Shown: in pieces, positions 1 through 9,227 of the stretch
Layout: each line of letters starts with the position of its first letter
Numbering within the stretch: position 1 is the stretch's first letter
NCBI RefSeq assembly: GCF_016757215.1
Contig: NZ_JAESIY010000001.1
Location: 248,001-312,000, forward strand
DNA: 64,000 bases
Direction: 5' to 3'
Source: Fulvivirga sediminis
Lineage (GTDB): Bacteria; Bacteroidota; Bacteroidia; Cytophagales; Cyclobacteriaceae
Notes under the pieces: generated by a model
The model's input: only the letters and a program-made list of their open reading frames with translations
Database searches by the model: none
Told to the model about the DNA's origin: nothing
Made by a program: the position numbers and the translations under genes

Positions 1-727
1 GTTTCATTTGCCCGGTAAAAAAATGATACGCCAGGCTGAACATGGCATACCAAGGCGATGGTTTGAAAATGCAAATTTCGAATTTGCCGTCGTCCAGGTG
101 CCCTTCCGGATTGACAACGGCACCTGTACCGTATTTAGTGGCATTAGCAAAAACCACCATTTCTGCTCTTTGATTAAACTTAGTGTAACCTAAGTCGAAC
201 TGATATTTGCGTGTTTTCTTCTTAAATAATGTGGCGAAAAAATGCCTTGCATAAGCCAATTTTCCTCGTGAACCACTGGCTTCAAATCTTTTAATTAAAG
301 CAGCATTAAAACCAATGTCACTCAAATGAAGTGAAATATATTTCTTATTTATTCTCAGCACATCCATGTGGATGGTTTTTCCTGCTAGTATAATTTCTAG
401 CGAGCCTTCAATATCTTCAGGAATATCTAACTCTGTGGCCAAGCCATTGGCAGATCCTAGCGGTAAGATTCCCAGCTTTACGTTATCCTTACCTAAAAGC
501 ACATTAGCTACCAGGTTAATAGTGCCGTCACCCCCACATGCAATAACTATATCCGGAGAAAGTTCTTTTATACGATCTGCAATTCTTTCTTTATCGTTTT
601 TACCTTTAGTTTCAATAATGGAATATTCAGCCTGATGCGTTTTACAACAACCGTCTATTTGATGGTGTAAGTCAGATTTATCAATCCCTCCTGAAATAGG
701 GTTTACTACAAACAATAAGTGGTTCAT
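1..727 (-). CDS. Diacylglycerol/lipid kinase family protein (3' part cut off by window edge)
   Basis: The reverse strand reads from ATG at 727 (MNHLLFVVNPISGG) without a stop to the window edge, so the C-terminus is missing. The N-terminus has the VVNP-SGG nucleotide-binding strand and the GGDGT motif (residues 65-69) of the DAGK/YegS/BmrU family, followed by a PLGSANGLA segment typical of these kinases. Family members phosphorylate diacylglycerol or related lipids with ATP at the inner membrane. It is divergent from an App1-like phosphatidate phosphatase, the opposite reaction. The substrate cannot be told from sequence; sphingosine-type or other lipids are possible. Confidence 0.88.
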   Translation of the reverse strand, partial: MNHLLFVVNPISGGIDKSDLHHQIDGCCKTHQAEYSIIETKGKNDKERIADRIKELSPDIVIACGGDGTINLVANVLLGKDNVKLGILPLGSANGLATELDIPEDIEGSLEIILAGKTIHMDVLRINKKYISLHLSDIGFNAALIKRFEASGSRGKLAYARHFFATLFKKKTRKYQFDLGYTKFNQRAEMVVFANATKYGTGAVVNPEGHLDDGKFEICIFKPSPWYAMFSLAYHFFTGQMK

Positions 728-776
728 ACGTCCATTGATAACATTAGTGTATTATGAATGGTTATCAATAAAATAG

Positions 777-1928
777 ATATCTATCAAAAAGTTAATTAGG
801 AAACCGGTTAAAAAACTGTCTTTACGCCTTAAAAAATGGCTTGGAGTACTGACCCCACCTACCATCATTCCTTATAGGGGCTATGGTTCCAGAAGAAAGG
901 TATATCTCCGTGGACATGTGCTGGATGACAGGGTACTTTATGAGGCTAGCGAAGAAGATAAGAGAAGGAAGAATTTCCGAGCTATGATTAGTCGCTATCT
1001 CAGTGAGGCCATACCAGATGTAAGGGTGCGGGTGCGGTTATTTGGCTTTGAAAAGGAAGTGGTTACTGATGAAAATGGCCTTTTTGAGGCGTTATTTGAA
1101 TTTGAAGAGGAACTACCTCAGCACGGCTGGCATACAGCAAGTTTTAAGGTTTTAGATATCCTAGTTGATGATCAAAAAGATATAGAAACTGAAACGGAGG
1201 TATATATTGAAGAGCCCAATTCATGCTTTGGTATTATCTCTGATGTAGATGACACTATTCTAATTTCTCATGCTACTCAAACCCTCAGGAAACTGAGGCT
1301 CATACTTACCAAAAATTCAAAAACCAGGTTGCCGTTTACGGGTGTGGCTGCCTTTTATGATGCGCTCCGAAGAGGGACCAAAAGTGAATCTTCAAACCCG
1401 ATCTTTTATGTGAGTAGTAGTGAGTGGAATCTTTATGATTTCCTCGAAAACTTCTGTGAGGTACGGAATATTCCCAAAGGCCCTTTTTTACTGCAAGAGT
1501 TGAAAACCAGCTTATGGGAGCTTATGAAATCTGGTGGAGGCACACATAATCATAAATTGATCAAAATAAGACATCTTTTTGAGGTATATAAAGATCTGTC
1601 TTTTATACTCATTGGAGATAGTGGACAAAGGGATTCTGAGCTTTATGTTCAGATTACGCAAGAATTTCCTGGTAGGGTTAAAGCTATTTATATAAGAGAT
1701 GTTTCTAAAAAGAGTAAAGAGAAAAAAGTGCTCAGGCAGGCGGAGGATATAAAGGCCTTAAATGTAGATATGTTATTAGTTTCTGATACGGCCGTAGCCG
1801 CAGAGCACGCGTATAGCAAAGGCTTTATTAATGAAGAGGAGCTTCAGCAAGTGATAAAAGAAACGCGGGAGCAGGAAGGGCGCTCAGAGAGTCTTGTGGG
1901 GCAAATTGTGGAAGGCAACACCGAATAG
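777..1928 (+). CDS. App1-family (DUF2183) phosphatidate phosphatase-like protein, start uncertain
   Basis: The first standard start in frame is GTG at 918, giving 336 residues. Conserved-looking sequence continues upstream in frame back to a stop at 774 (it includes TPPTIIPYRGYG and KVYLRGHVL), so the real start is probably near 777-816, where only ATA, ATC, ATT and CTG codons are available. The HAD-type DxDxT motif is D109-V-D111-D-T113 in GTG numbering (ISDVDDTIL), and GDSGQRDSELY supplies the second acidic motif. App1 enzymes dephosphorylate phosphatidate. A hairpin terminator follows. The divergent neighbour is a lipid kinase. Confidence 0.82.
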   Translation: MSIKKLIRKPVKKLSLRLKKWLGVLTPPTIIPYRGYGSRRKVYLRGHVLDDRVLYEASEEDKRRKNFRAMISRYLSEAIPDVRVRVRLFGFEKEVVTDENGLFEALFEFEEELPQHGWHTASFKVLDILVDDQKDIETETEVYIEEPNSCFGIISDVDDTILISHATQTLRKLRLILTKNSKTRLPFTGVAAFYDALRRGTKSESSNPIFYVSSSEWNLYDFLENFCEVRNIPKGPFLLQELKTSLWELMKSGGGTHNHKLIKIRHLFEVYKDLSFILIGDSGQRDSELYVQITQEFPGRVKAIYIRDVSKKSKEKKVLRQAEDIKALNVDMLLVSDTAVAAEHAYSKGFINEEELQQVIKETREQEGRSESLVGQIVEGNTE

Positions 1929-1964
1929 CTTTTTATCAGTATAGTGCGCGGTTTTTGCATGAGA

Positions 1965-1996
1965 AAAGCCTTTCAGGATTATTTGAAAGGCTTTTT
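1965..1996 (+). terminator. Rho-independent terminator after the App1-like gene
   Basis: An 11-bp perfect stem (AAAGCCTTTCA at 1965-1975 with TGAAAGGCTTT at 1984-1994) is followed by T residues, 37 nt past the stop codon at 1928. It also lies just past the end of the converging gene at 2011. Confidence 0.8.
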
Positions 1997-2010
1997 GTTC
2001 AACACATTAA

Positions 2011-2673
2011 CTAACCGTAAATAAATCTATCGAGTTCTATTATGCTGGTTCTGAATTGAAATGCAGCATGTATATCTGTGTAATTGTTCTGATCTACTGT
2101 TCGTTTATATGCCCATTTGGCAAATTTTAATTTAGACTCTTCTTCATCAAGAGCTGTTAATATTTGACCAAGATCATAGGTGGTGATTTTATTATCGCCA
2201 ATATTATTTCTAGCAGTTAATAACCTATCCTGATCATTATGAGCATACTCTAATCGATCCAATAAAGTGTTCATGCTTCCTTCGCTTATTAGGGCATAGT
2301 ACTTTTTGTTGTATAATTCTTCGGGTCTTCTGTAGTGGTTATCATAGATTCGTTTTATAGATGATTTTTGAATTTGGGCTTCTCGGCCTGTTTTTATAAT
2401 CACAAAATCACTTTTAAAACCAGGCTTTATGTCTAGTCTATCTCTTAAGGTTAAGGTATTATGACTGTTGTAGACTTTAATTTGTACGTTTAGCAGGCCC
2501 CCGCCTCCCTGAACTTTTACTATTGATTTGGGTTGGTGATTGATAACCTTATTATTAATAATCACCTGAATTTTTTCTCCTTTGTCTGTTCTAAATGTAG
2601 CAGCAGCTTTTTCAGCTAAAGCAGATCCTGCAATAAATGCAGTGAATACGATAAGTAATGCAACCTTCTTCAT
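2011..2673 (-). CDS. Secreted DUF4476-type protein
   Basis: 220 residues with a clear signal peptide (MKKVALLIVFTAFIAGSALA, cleavage after ALA). The C-terminal ~90 residues (SEGSMNTLLDRLEYAHNDQDR ... KFAKWAYKRTVDQNNY) match the pattern of DUF4476, a domain common in secreted Bacteroidota proteins with no assigned function. The middle is beta-rich and probably forms a small extracytoplasmic domain. It stands alone. It converges with the App1-like gene and no partner is evident. The family assignment is from memory of the motif, not a search. Confidence 0.75.
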   Translation of the reverse strand: MKKVALLIVFTAFIAGSALAEKAAATFRTDKGEKIQVIINNKVINHQPKSIVKVQGGGGLLNVQIKVYNSHNTLTLRDRLDIKPGFKSDFVIIKTGREAQIQKSSIKRIYDNHYRRPEELYNKKYYALISEGSMNTLLDRLEYAHNDQDRLLTARNNIGDNKITTYDLGQILTALDEEESKLKFAKWAYKRTVDQNNYTDIHAAFQFRTSIIELDRFIYG

Positions 2674-2979
2674 GTCCTTAAAAATTTAGATTTAACATCT
2701 ACATGAAATCAATAAGTCGGGATCTCATGAACTAAAGAAGTTATAAAGTGATATCAGTAAATAACTTATAGTGTGAATTAATCAAGAGCCATGCCAAAAG
2801 TGATTTTCTGTATTTAATAAACTGAATATCAGCTGTTTACATATACTAAAAAATCCATGAATTTGGTTTTATTACAGGTGGAGAGGTTGAGTAGTTATAA
2901 GTTTTGAATTTTGTAAAACCGTTGTGTAGATGTTACTATGTGTGCGTAACAAAATATTATAGACAAGACAGTAGGTCTA
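2674..2979. other. Gap with no recognised feature
   Basis: AT-rich DNA between the DUF4476 gene and a decayed gene. I see no coding pattern on either strand and no RNA gene. The promoter of the DUF4476 gene must lie at its left end, but no element stands out. Confidence 0.5.
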
Positions 2980-3362
2980 TCAATTTAATAATTCAATATT
3001 ATAGCGTTTGAGGCAGTTGCCTTTCATGTCATCAAAGTTATTCAAAAGTATGGCATAACCATTCTTAGATTTTACAGCCTCTTCGACGATTTCATAAATT
3101 TCAATAGCTCCTTGAGGGTCAACTCCTAGAAGATTAAAGATTAAACCATCACTCTTTGAGAGAGTTGTATAAATGGATAGAAATCTTCTAGGGTTGCCAG
3201 CAAGATGTGAAACTTTGTTCGTAGCTTTTAGTCTATCATCAGGAAATAGTGAAAATGATTACCATTCCATAGGTTTAGTGTTACAATTTCTCCCTTATTT
3301 AACAGGAAAGCGGGAATCTTGTATTTGTCTAACTGAAATCCTTGACAATCGACGACTACCAT
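2980..3362 (-). pseudogene. Decayed gene, two reading-frame pieces
   Basis: On the reverse strand ATG at 3362 opens MVVVDCQGFQLDKYKIPAFL and runs 44 codons to a stop at 3228. An overlapping second frame then continues through PDDRLKATNKVSHLAGNPRR and LGVDPQGAIEIYEIVEEA to a stop at 2980. The two pieces read as one protein interrupted by a frameshift and perhaps an internal loss. Style and composition are protein-like, with a GVDP-type motif and a C-terminal ATPase-like strand (GYAILLNNFDDMK). It faintly recalls degenerate ABC-ATPase-like proteins of Bacteroidota. No function is claimed. Confidence 0.5.
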
Positions 3363-3478
3363 ATTATTTGCTATAACTGTATTAGGACAAAAAGCTTATT
3401 TGCTAAATCTACTCCTTTCATATAAAATCACTTCATCTCCATTTTAAATCATACATGAACAATGATTGAGCCTTTCAT

Positions 3479-4501
3479 TTAATTATACTGCACATAACTT
3501 CTCCACTTTTCTAATACTTGTGAGAAATCTTCAGGAAGCTCGCTGTTAAACTGCATAAACTCTTTAGTAACAGGGTGAACAAATCCTAGAGATTTAGCAT
3601 GCAGGGCCTGTCTGGGTAATATTTTAAAACAGTTATCTACAAAGCTTTTGTACTTAGAAAAAGGAGTGCCTTTTAGAATTTTATCTCCACCGTAAGTAGC
3701 ATCATTAAACAGTTCATGACCTATGTGTTTCATGTGGGCTCTGATTTGGTGGGTACGGCCTGTTTCCAGGTTACACTGCACTAGTGAAACATACCTGAGG
3801 TCTTCCAGTAGTTTATAATGGGTGATGGCATTTTTGCCTATGGTATCATCTTCATAAGCCACAGTAATCCTCCTGTCCTTCAGGCTTCTGCCCAGGTTAA
3901 TATGTATAGTACCTTCATTAGGTTCAGGAGAGCCCCACACCAGCGCATAGTAGGTTCTTTCAATAGAGTGATCATAAAACTGCTTGGCGAGCCCATTCAT
4001 GGCTTGTTCAGTTTTAGCGATTACAAGCAAGCCGCTGGTGTCTTTATCTATGCGGTGTACTAGTCCTGGTCGGCCCTCATTGCCCTCCATTTCTGGCAGA
4101 TTTTTAAAATGGTATGCCAAAGCGTTTACCAATGTACCTTCCCAGTTTTGGTAAGCAGGGTGCACTACCATGCCCGCTTCTTTGTTCACCACAAGCACAT
4201 GCTTATCTTCATAAACTATGTTGAGAGGTATATCTTGCGGTACTACTTCGGTTTCTCTCGGAGGCTCAGGCAGAGCAATCGTTATAATGTCATCAGGCCT
4301 TACCTTGTAATTAGGTTTTATTTCCTGATCATTCACTTTTACAAATCCGTCCTTTATGGCCGACTGCAGCTTGTTTCGGGTTACATTAGGGAGCCTGTCC
4401 ATCAGAAACTTGTCTATCCTTAGTAATTGCTGCTTGGGGTCAGCCACTATACGATGATGCTCGTATAACTCATCGTCTTCAATAATATCAATATCCTCCA
4501 T
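3479..4501 (-). CDS. rluD: RluA/RluD-family 23S rRNA pseudouridine synthase
   Basis: 340 residues. An N-terminal S4 RNA-binding domain (about residues 26-75, LRIDKFLMDRLPNVTRNKLQ) precedes the pseudouridine synthase domain with the HRIDKDTSGL motif, catalytic Asp at 152. The length and order match RluD, which modifies helix 69 of 23S rRNA. RluA-family paralogues with other targets look alike, so the exact sites are inferred. The ATG at 4501 fits the N-terminal acidic extension seen in Bacteroidota members. It stands alone, convergent with the decayed gene region. Confidence 0.9.
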   Translation of the reverse strand: MEDIDIIEDDELYEHHRIVADPKQQLLRIDKFLMDRLPNVTRNKLQSAIKDGFVKVNDQEIKPNYKVRPDDIITIALPEPPRETEVVPQDIPLNIVYEDKHVLVVNKEAGMVVHPAYQNWEGTLVNALAYHFKNLPEMEGNEGRPGLVHRIDKDTSGLLVIAKTEQAMNGLAKQFYDHSIERTYYALVWGSPEPNEGTIHINLGRSLKDRRITVAYEDDTIGKNAITHYKLLEDLRYVSLVQCNLETGRTHQIRAHMKHIGHELFNDATYGGDKILKGTPFSKYKSFVDNCFKILPRQALHAKSLGFVHPVTKEFMQFNSELPEDFSQVLEKWRSYVQYN

Positions 4502-4632
4502 ATAATTTTTTATAACCCGTTTTATGCAAAAGTAATAATATAATGTTGATAGTAAGGAAACAGTGTCAGCTTAGTGGATAAAAAGTGAGATGCTGATTTT
4601 ATTATGGTTAGATTTGCTTTAAAATAAACGTT

Positions 4633-5115
4633 ATGAATACAGAACTAAAAGATATAAAACCAGGAGAAGGTTTAGGTACTATAAAATTTGGTATGACTCG
4701 TGACCAGGTTAAGGAAATATTAGGCGAAGCAGATGTGGTAGAGAGCTATTCTTATACTGATTCTGATCAAGATCTTACAGAATCGTGGGATTATAAAGAG
4801 TTGAGTTTGTCTCTTAATTTTGATGAAGAAGATGATTGGCGTCTGATAGTGATTTCAGTAACCTCTGATTTTTACCAGCTAGATGGTGAAACGTTAATTG
4901 GTCAAAGTGAGGAAAAGTTGAAGGAAGTATTGGCTAAAGTAGGAATGGATGACCTGGAAATGGAAGACTGGTCGTCTGCCGAAAGTCCAGATCATAAGTT
5001 AATTGAATCCAATTCTCACTCAGTTAATTTTTGGATAAATGAAGGACGATTAGATGAGATACAGTGGTCTCCTCAGTTTATTGATGACGATACAATAAAA
5101 TGGCCTGAATTATAA
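4633..5115 (+). CDS. Acidic orphan protein, function unknown
   Basis: 160 residues, strongly acidic, with no signal peptide or membrane segment. Its start (GEGLGTIKFGMTRDQVKEILG) resembles the G-T-x-x-Q-V opening helix of small BLIP/SmpA-like alpha-beta folds, and the pattern recurs near residue 93 (LIGQSEEKLKEVLAKVG), which suggests two related half-domains. ATG at 4633 is the first start. The stop lies 2 nt from the end of the converging ABC ATPase gene. An immunity-type or regulatory role is possible but unsupported. Confidence 0.7.
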   Translation: MNTELKDIKPGEGLGTIKFGMTRDQVKEILGEADVVESYSYTDSDQDLTESWDYKELSLSLNFDEEDDWRLIVISVTSDFYQLDGETLIGQSEEKLKEVLAKVGMDDLEMEDWSSAESPDHKLIESNSHSVNFWINEGRLDEIQWSPQFIDDDTIKWPEL

Positions 5116-5116
5116 G

Positions 5117-6583
5117 TTAGGCCTGTTTTCCATCTATTAGCCTGATTGTGTTAGTAACACTTTCAGGTATTTCCTCCTCATAGTGGCTTACGAAAATGAG
5201 TGTAAGGTCGCTTTGTTCGCAAATGGTATCTATAATTTTTTTATGGTACATTTTCTGATTGTGAGTAAAGCCTTGAAATGGTTCGTCTAAAATGAGTAGT
5301 ACCGGATTGGTGATCAAAGCCCTGGCTAATAGGCATAAGCGCTGAATGTTGATAGAAACGGAATAGAATTTTTCGTTAAAATATTGATCAATATTGAAAA
5401 GGGTCATCCATTGCAGAATTTTCTCTTTTCGGTCATTGGGTAATGCCGGAATAGATACCATTCTAAGATAAAAAGCAGTGGCTATTACATGTCCACAAGT
5501 CAGGTGACGAGGGAAGTATTGAAATAATTCGGGAGATACAAACCCTATTTTTGCTTTTAAATCCCATATACTTTCACCGGATCCCTTTTTCTTGTCAAAA
5601 AGAAAGATTTCATTGGCATAAGCTTGAGGGTTGTCTCCATTAATAAGGCTCAGTAAAGTAGATTTTCCTGCTCCATTTCGGCCTGTCAGAGCCCATCGCT
5701 CCCCTTGCTTAACAGTCCAATTAATGTGGTCTAAAATTAACTTGTTGCCATACTTTACCTTTACATCATTCATTTTTATGATGCTTTCATAAGCTGTATG
5801 GTTGTGCTGCATTAGTTTTTCCAGATCCTCTTTAGGAATATTTAGCGCTTCTTCTGATTGTAAGTACCTTTCTGCTTCTCTAGTCTTTACTTTTTGTATA
5901 GGTTGGTTATTTTTAAAAATAATGGCCTTTTCTATTTCTTCCGGAATATCGTGTTCAGAGGAATTCATGATAATGGTTACTCCAGAATAAGATATGTCAG
6001 GAATGAGAGAGTTGAAAAAAGCTCTACTTTCCTTGTCGAGACCCGTCATGGGGTTGTCCAAAAGTAAGATGGCCGGGTTCTTTAATAAGGCTGCGGCCAA
6101 TAGTACTTTGCGGGTTTCTCCATTAGATAGTTTTATAAGTGCTTCATCTTCCAGTGATTTTAGGTTCAGTCTTTTTACCACTTTAGGAATAGTCCAATAG
6201 GGCTTTTTCCTAAATGACTTAATTTTAGCCAGATACTCTGATACTGTTTCAGAGTTTTCTGAATCAGATGAATTATACCTTTGCTGATAGTAGAATTTTT
6301 TTTCGGCATCCAGGCTTTTAAAATCATGACGTGCCAGTACAGAAGCAATAGGCTTTTTGATATCAGCTTTGCAGTAATTGTCAGAAAAATGGTAATAAAG
6401 CCTGCCTTTAGGAATGGATATTTTTCCAGCTACGGCATCCATAAATTCTGCTTTCCGTTTTTCGTTTTCACCTACAAGAATCGCATGTTCTCCTTCATGT
6501 ATTTCAAGATCAATAGGTGGTATGGAGTGAGCAATGCCGTAACCTGCTACGGCATTTTCAAATTTCAGTAGTAGTGAATTCAT
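5117..6583 (-). CDS. ModF/PhrA-like protein with two ABC ATPase domains
   Basis: 488 residues, two fused ABC domains and no membrane segments. Domain 1 (about 1-225) has an intact signature (KLSNGETRK), but its Walker A is degenerate (GENEKRKAEF) and its Walker B reads LLLDNP instead of LLLDEP. Domain 2 (about 265-488) has perfect Walker A (GRNGAGKST), Walker B (LLILDEP) and H-loop (VSHYEEE), but a broken signature (SVSINIQR). Only one composite site can be active. ModF-like proteins are cytosolic and of unclear role. It lies 3 nt downstream of the metalloprotease gene, same strand, so probably one operon. Confidence 0.85.
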   Translation of the reverse strand: MNSLLLKFENAVAGYGIAHSIPPIDLEIHEGEHAILVGENEKRKAEFMDAVAGKISIPKGRLYYHFSDNYCKADIKKPIASVLARHDFKSLDAEKKFYYQQRYNSSDSENSETVSEYLAKIKSFRKKPYWTIPKVVKRLNLKSLEDEALIKLSNGETRKVLLAAALLKNPAILLLDNPMTGLDKESRAFFNSLIPDISYSGVTIIMNSSEHDIPEEIEKAIIFKNNQPIQKVKTREAERYLQSEEALNIPKEDLEKLMQHNHTAYESIIKMNDVKVKYGNKLILDHINWTVKQGERWALTGRNGAGKSTLLSLINGDNPQAYANEIFLFDKKKGSGESIWDLKAKIGFVSPELFQYFPRHLTCGHVIATAFYLRMVSIPALPNDRKEKILQWMTLFNIDQYFNEKFYSVSINIQRLCLLARALITNPVLLILDEPFQGFTHNQKMYHKKIIDTICEQSDLTLIFVSHYEEEIPESVTNTIRLIDGKQA

Positions 6584-6586
6584 GGT

Positions 6587-9046
6587 TTAATAACTGCCTA
6601 TAGGCGATCCGTCAGGTGTATCAACCACCACAGGTAACTTATATTTTTCAGGTTCGTTTTGAAATGCTTCTATTTTATGAACAGCATAAGCGAAATGTGC
6701 TTTTTGTAGTTCATCGGATTTTTTCATAATGGAGTTAAGCCAGGTTTTTAGTTCGTCTAGTTTATAATAGACGATGGCTTTGGCCTGCTCACTGCTTTCT
6801 TCATTTGCGGCTAACCCCATAAGTTGAGTGAGTAAGGCATCATTTACAGTTCTTTGGATTTCGGCTTTGTAGGTGTTATTAGATGGTTTTTGCTCCCAAG
6901 TGGCAGCTATTACCTGATCTATGACATACTCCAAGCCAGGCTGCTCGCTATTGCGTGCATGATGTTCTATCAATCTTTGTGCGCGTGAGTGGTTGAATAG
7001 TAGCCCGAAAGTCATTTGAGCAGCACTTTCGGCTGCGGTAAGAGGGTCGAAAGTGAGTGAGGTCCGAATTTCAGTTAGCTCACGGCTTCTGCGGTACCCT
7101 AATGGCCGAGGAGGAATTATTTTTAGAAGATCTTCGGTAAGCATAAGCCGTTCTGGGGTTATAGTGGAAAGCAAAGCTCCCAATGCCAGCTTCTGTTCAT
7201 TGGCATCTATAAGTTCAGTGACAGGCTGTCCATCGCCACGAAGCGCATACCTGTAGTTGATGCCGCCTATTATTTTAGAAACGGCTTCAGTCTGGTATCG
7301 GTGTAGGAAATAGACGGGTGCTAATACTTCTTCCAGTTCTGCATAAGGAGTACCTGTTTGGATGTTGTTCTCTCCAAAATTGTTAAGTGCAATTCTTCTC
7401 ACTTCCAAAATGTGGTTCAGTTCAGTTACAGGACTTTTGCCATTGTCCCAGAGGTGTGCATAAGGATGGGCTCCCCCTTTTGGTCTTGCGTCTTGATCAG
7501 ATAGAAAAGTAAGACCATTTTTTAATGACTCTTGTATTATTTTATTGAGTTCGGTTTTTTCATTCTCATTAGAAGGAAAGTCTCTGTATCCGTAGTTGAT
7601 GGCTACTTTATCCCAAGCGCCTATTTTATCATCATAAGCATCTGATAGGTCTATTTCTCCATTGGTTATTTTAATGAGCGGGTGTGGATAATCCATCACC
7701 GAAGCCCTATTTTCTGAACTGGAAGTATAGCTATGTGCTAAGCCAAGTGTGTGGCCTACTTCATGAGCTGCTAGCTGTCGGAGGCGAGCCAAAGCCATTT
7801 CTTCCATTTCTTTAGGTACCGAAGTGCTATTTTTATAAGGAGCTAAAAGTCCTTCTGCTATCAGGTAATCTTGCCTTACTCTTAATGAGCCCAACAGCAC
7901 ATGACCTTTAATGATTTCTCCGGTACGGGGGTCTACTACTGATGAACCGTAAGACCAGCCCCGCGTAGATCGGTGTACCCAGTTGATAACATTGTAGCGT
8001 ACATCTAATGGGTCAGCATCAGCAGGAAGTAATTTTACCTGAAAGGCATTTTTATAACCAGCTGCTTCAAATGCCTGATTCCACCAGCTGGCCCCTTCCA
8101 TTAGTGCTGAGCGAATGGGCTCAGGAGTGCCTCTATCCATATAATAGATGATAGGCTCTATCGGCTCGCTTACCGCAGCATTAGAATCTTTCTTTTTTAA
8201 TCGATGTCTGGTGATAAATCTTTTTTCCAAAGGCTCTCCAATGGGTGTAGCATAGTCATAGTATGAGGTAGAAAAATAGCCTGCTCTAGGATCGAATATT
8301 CTTGGTTCATAATCACCATCAGGTAGCTCTACAAATGAATGGTGAACGCGGACCGTAATGGCAGACGAAGTAGGAGTTACGCTTCTTATATAGCCGCCCT
8401 GCGCTTCTCCAGAAAAGGTGAGTGTGGCTTCAAATTCAGAGTTTTTTGGGAATGCCTTGGTTTGGGGTAAGTAAAGGGCTGAGCGGGATTTGTCTAGTGA
8501 ATAGCTTCCTTGTTTACTCCTTTTTAAAGTGCTGATTACATGGTGTGAGTCAGAAATGAAAAAATCAGTGGCATCTACTAATACCTTTCCTTCTTCTTCG
8601 GCTACTAGTTTAAAGCCATAAAGTACTGATTGGGCAAAAGCGTCTCTTACGGCATTCTTTTCATCTTCACTTTCACTGATGGCTCGGTATTTATAATTGG
8701 GCTGAACTAATAAAATTTTCGGGCCTTTTCTTTCAAATTTCACTACCCGGTCATTGCCTAGCTGGTTTCTGTCTAGTCCTATGTCATTAGACCCTACACC
8801 TGCTGCCAGTGAGTTAACATATAGAAACTCTTCATCCAGCTTATCTATTTCCAGAAATATTTTATCAGATTTTTCGTCATAATAAAAAGAGAAATATCCT
8901 TCGTATTTCTTCATACCTGCGGTTTTTTCGTTGATTCCGCCTGTTGTGGTGCCTGACTCAGATGATGATCCTGAGTTAGAAGCAGCGCAGCTTAAGAATA
9001 TGATGGGTAATAGAAAAAGAAGCTTATTCATCGCTATTGTTTTCAT
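6587..9046 (-). CDS. Lipoprotein zinc metalloprotease (DUF5117/DUF4953-type)
   Basis: 819 residues in the called frame; the more natural start is the second Met (MNKLLFLLPIIFLSC), giving a lipoprotein signal with lipobox LSC-A. The metzincin-like zinc motif HEVGHTLGLAH places ligands at H428, H432 and H438. The long N-terminal region (SVLYGFKLVAEEEGKVLVDATD, about 140-160) and overall plan match the Bacteroidota zinc-dependent metalloproteases carrying DUF5117/DUF5118/DUF4953. It probably acts in the periplasm or on the outer membrane. It is first of a pair with the ModF-like ATPase. Confidence 0.88.
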   Translation of the reverse strand: MKTIAMNKLLFLLPIIFLSCAASNSGSSSESGTTTGGINEKTAGMKKYEGYFSFYYDEKSDKIFLEIDKLDEEFLYVNSLAAGVGSNDIGLDRNQLGNDRVVKFERKGPKILLVQPNYKYRAISESEDEKNAVRDAFAQSVLYGFKLVAEEEGKVLVDATDFFISDSHHVISTLKRSKQGSYSLDKSRSALYLPQTKAFPKNSEFEATLTFSGEAQGGYIRSVTPTSSAITVRVHHSFVELPDGDYEPRIFDPRAGYFSTSYYDYATPIGEPLEKRFITRHRLKKKDSNAAVSEPIEPIIYYMDRGTPEPIRSALMEGASWWNQAFEAAGYKNAFQVKLLPADADPLDVRYNVINWVHRSTRGWSYGSSVVDPRTGEIIKGHVLLGSLRVRQDYLIAEGLLAPYKNSTSVPKEMEEMALARLRQLAAHEVGHTLGLAHSYTSSSENRASVMDYPHPLIKITNGEIDLSDAYDDKIGAWDKVAINYGYRDFPSNENEKTELNKIIQESLKNGLTFLSDQDARPKGGAHPYAHLWDNGKSPVTELNHILEVRRIALNNFGENNIQTGTPYAELEEVLAPVYFLHRYQTEAVSKIIGGINYRYALRGDGQPVTELIDANEQKLALGALLSTITPERLMLTEDLLKIIPPRPLGYRRSRELTEIRTSLTFDPLTAAESAAQMTFGLLFNHSRAQRLIEHHARNSEQPGLEYVIDQVIAATWEQKPSNNTYKAEIQRTVNDALLTQLMGLAANEESSEQAKAIVYYKLDELKTWLNSIMKKSDELQKAHFAYAVHKIEAFQNEPEKYKLPVVVDTPDGSPIGSY

Positions 9047-9227
9047 GCGGCTTAGAGTTTTAAAGGTTCTTTAAAACTAGACATTGACTTTGTGGTTCAC
9101 AACTCTATTCTAATAATTGCAAGCAGATAATTATTTAAAAAAAATTAAATTAACCTGTGACCTTTTTAAAAACCACGGTTATATGATCAAAACCATTACC
9201 TTGAATAGCTTGAATAAGGCCAGACAT

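Noticed and set aside
3173-3376. 67-residue plus-strand ORF
   Set aside because: It is antisense to the decayed reverse-strand gene, whose frames look far more protein-like.
5117-6583. Molybdate transport role from ModF similarity
   Set aside because: No modABC genes are present, and half of the catalytic motifs differ, so the substrate is not assigned.
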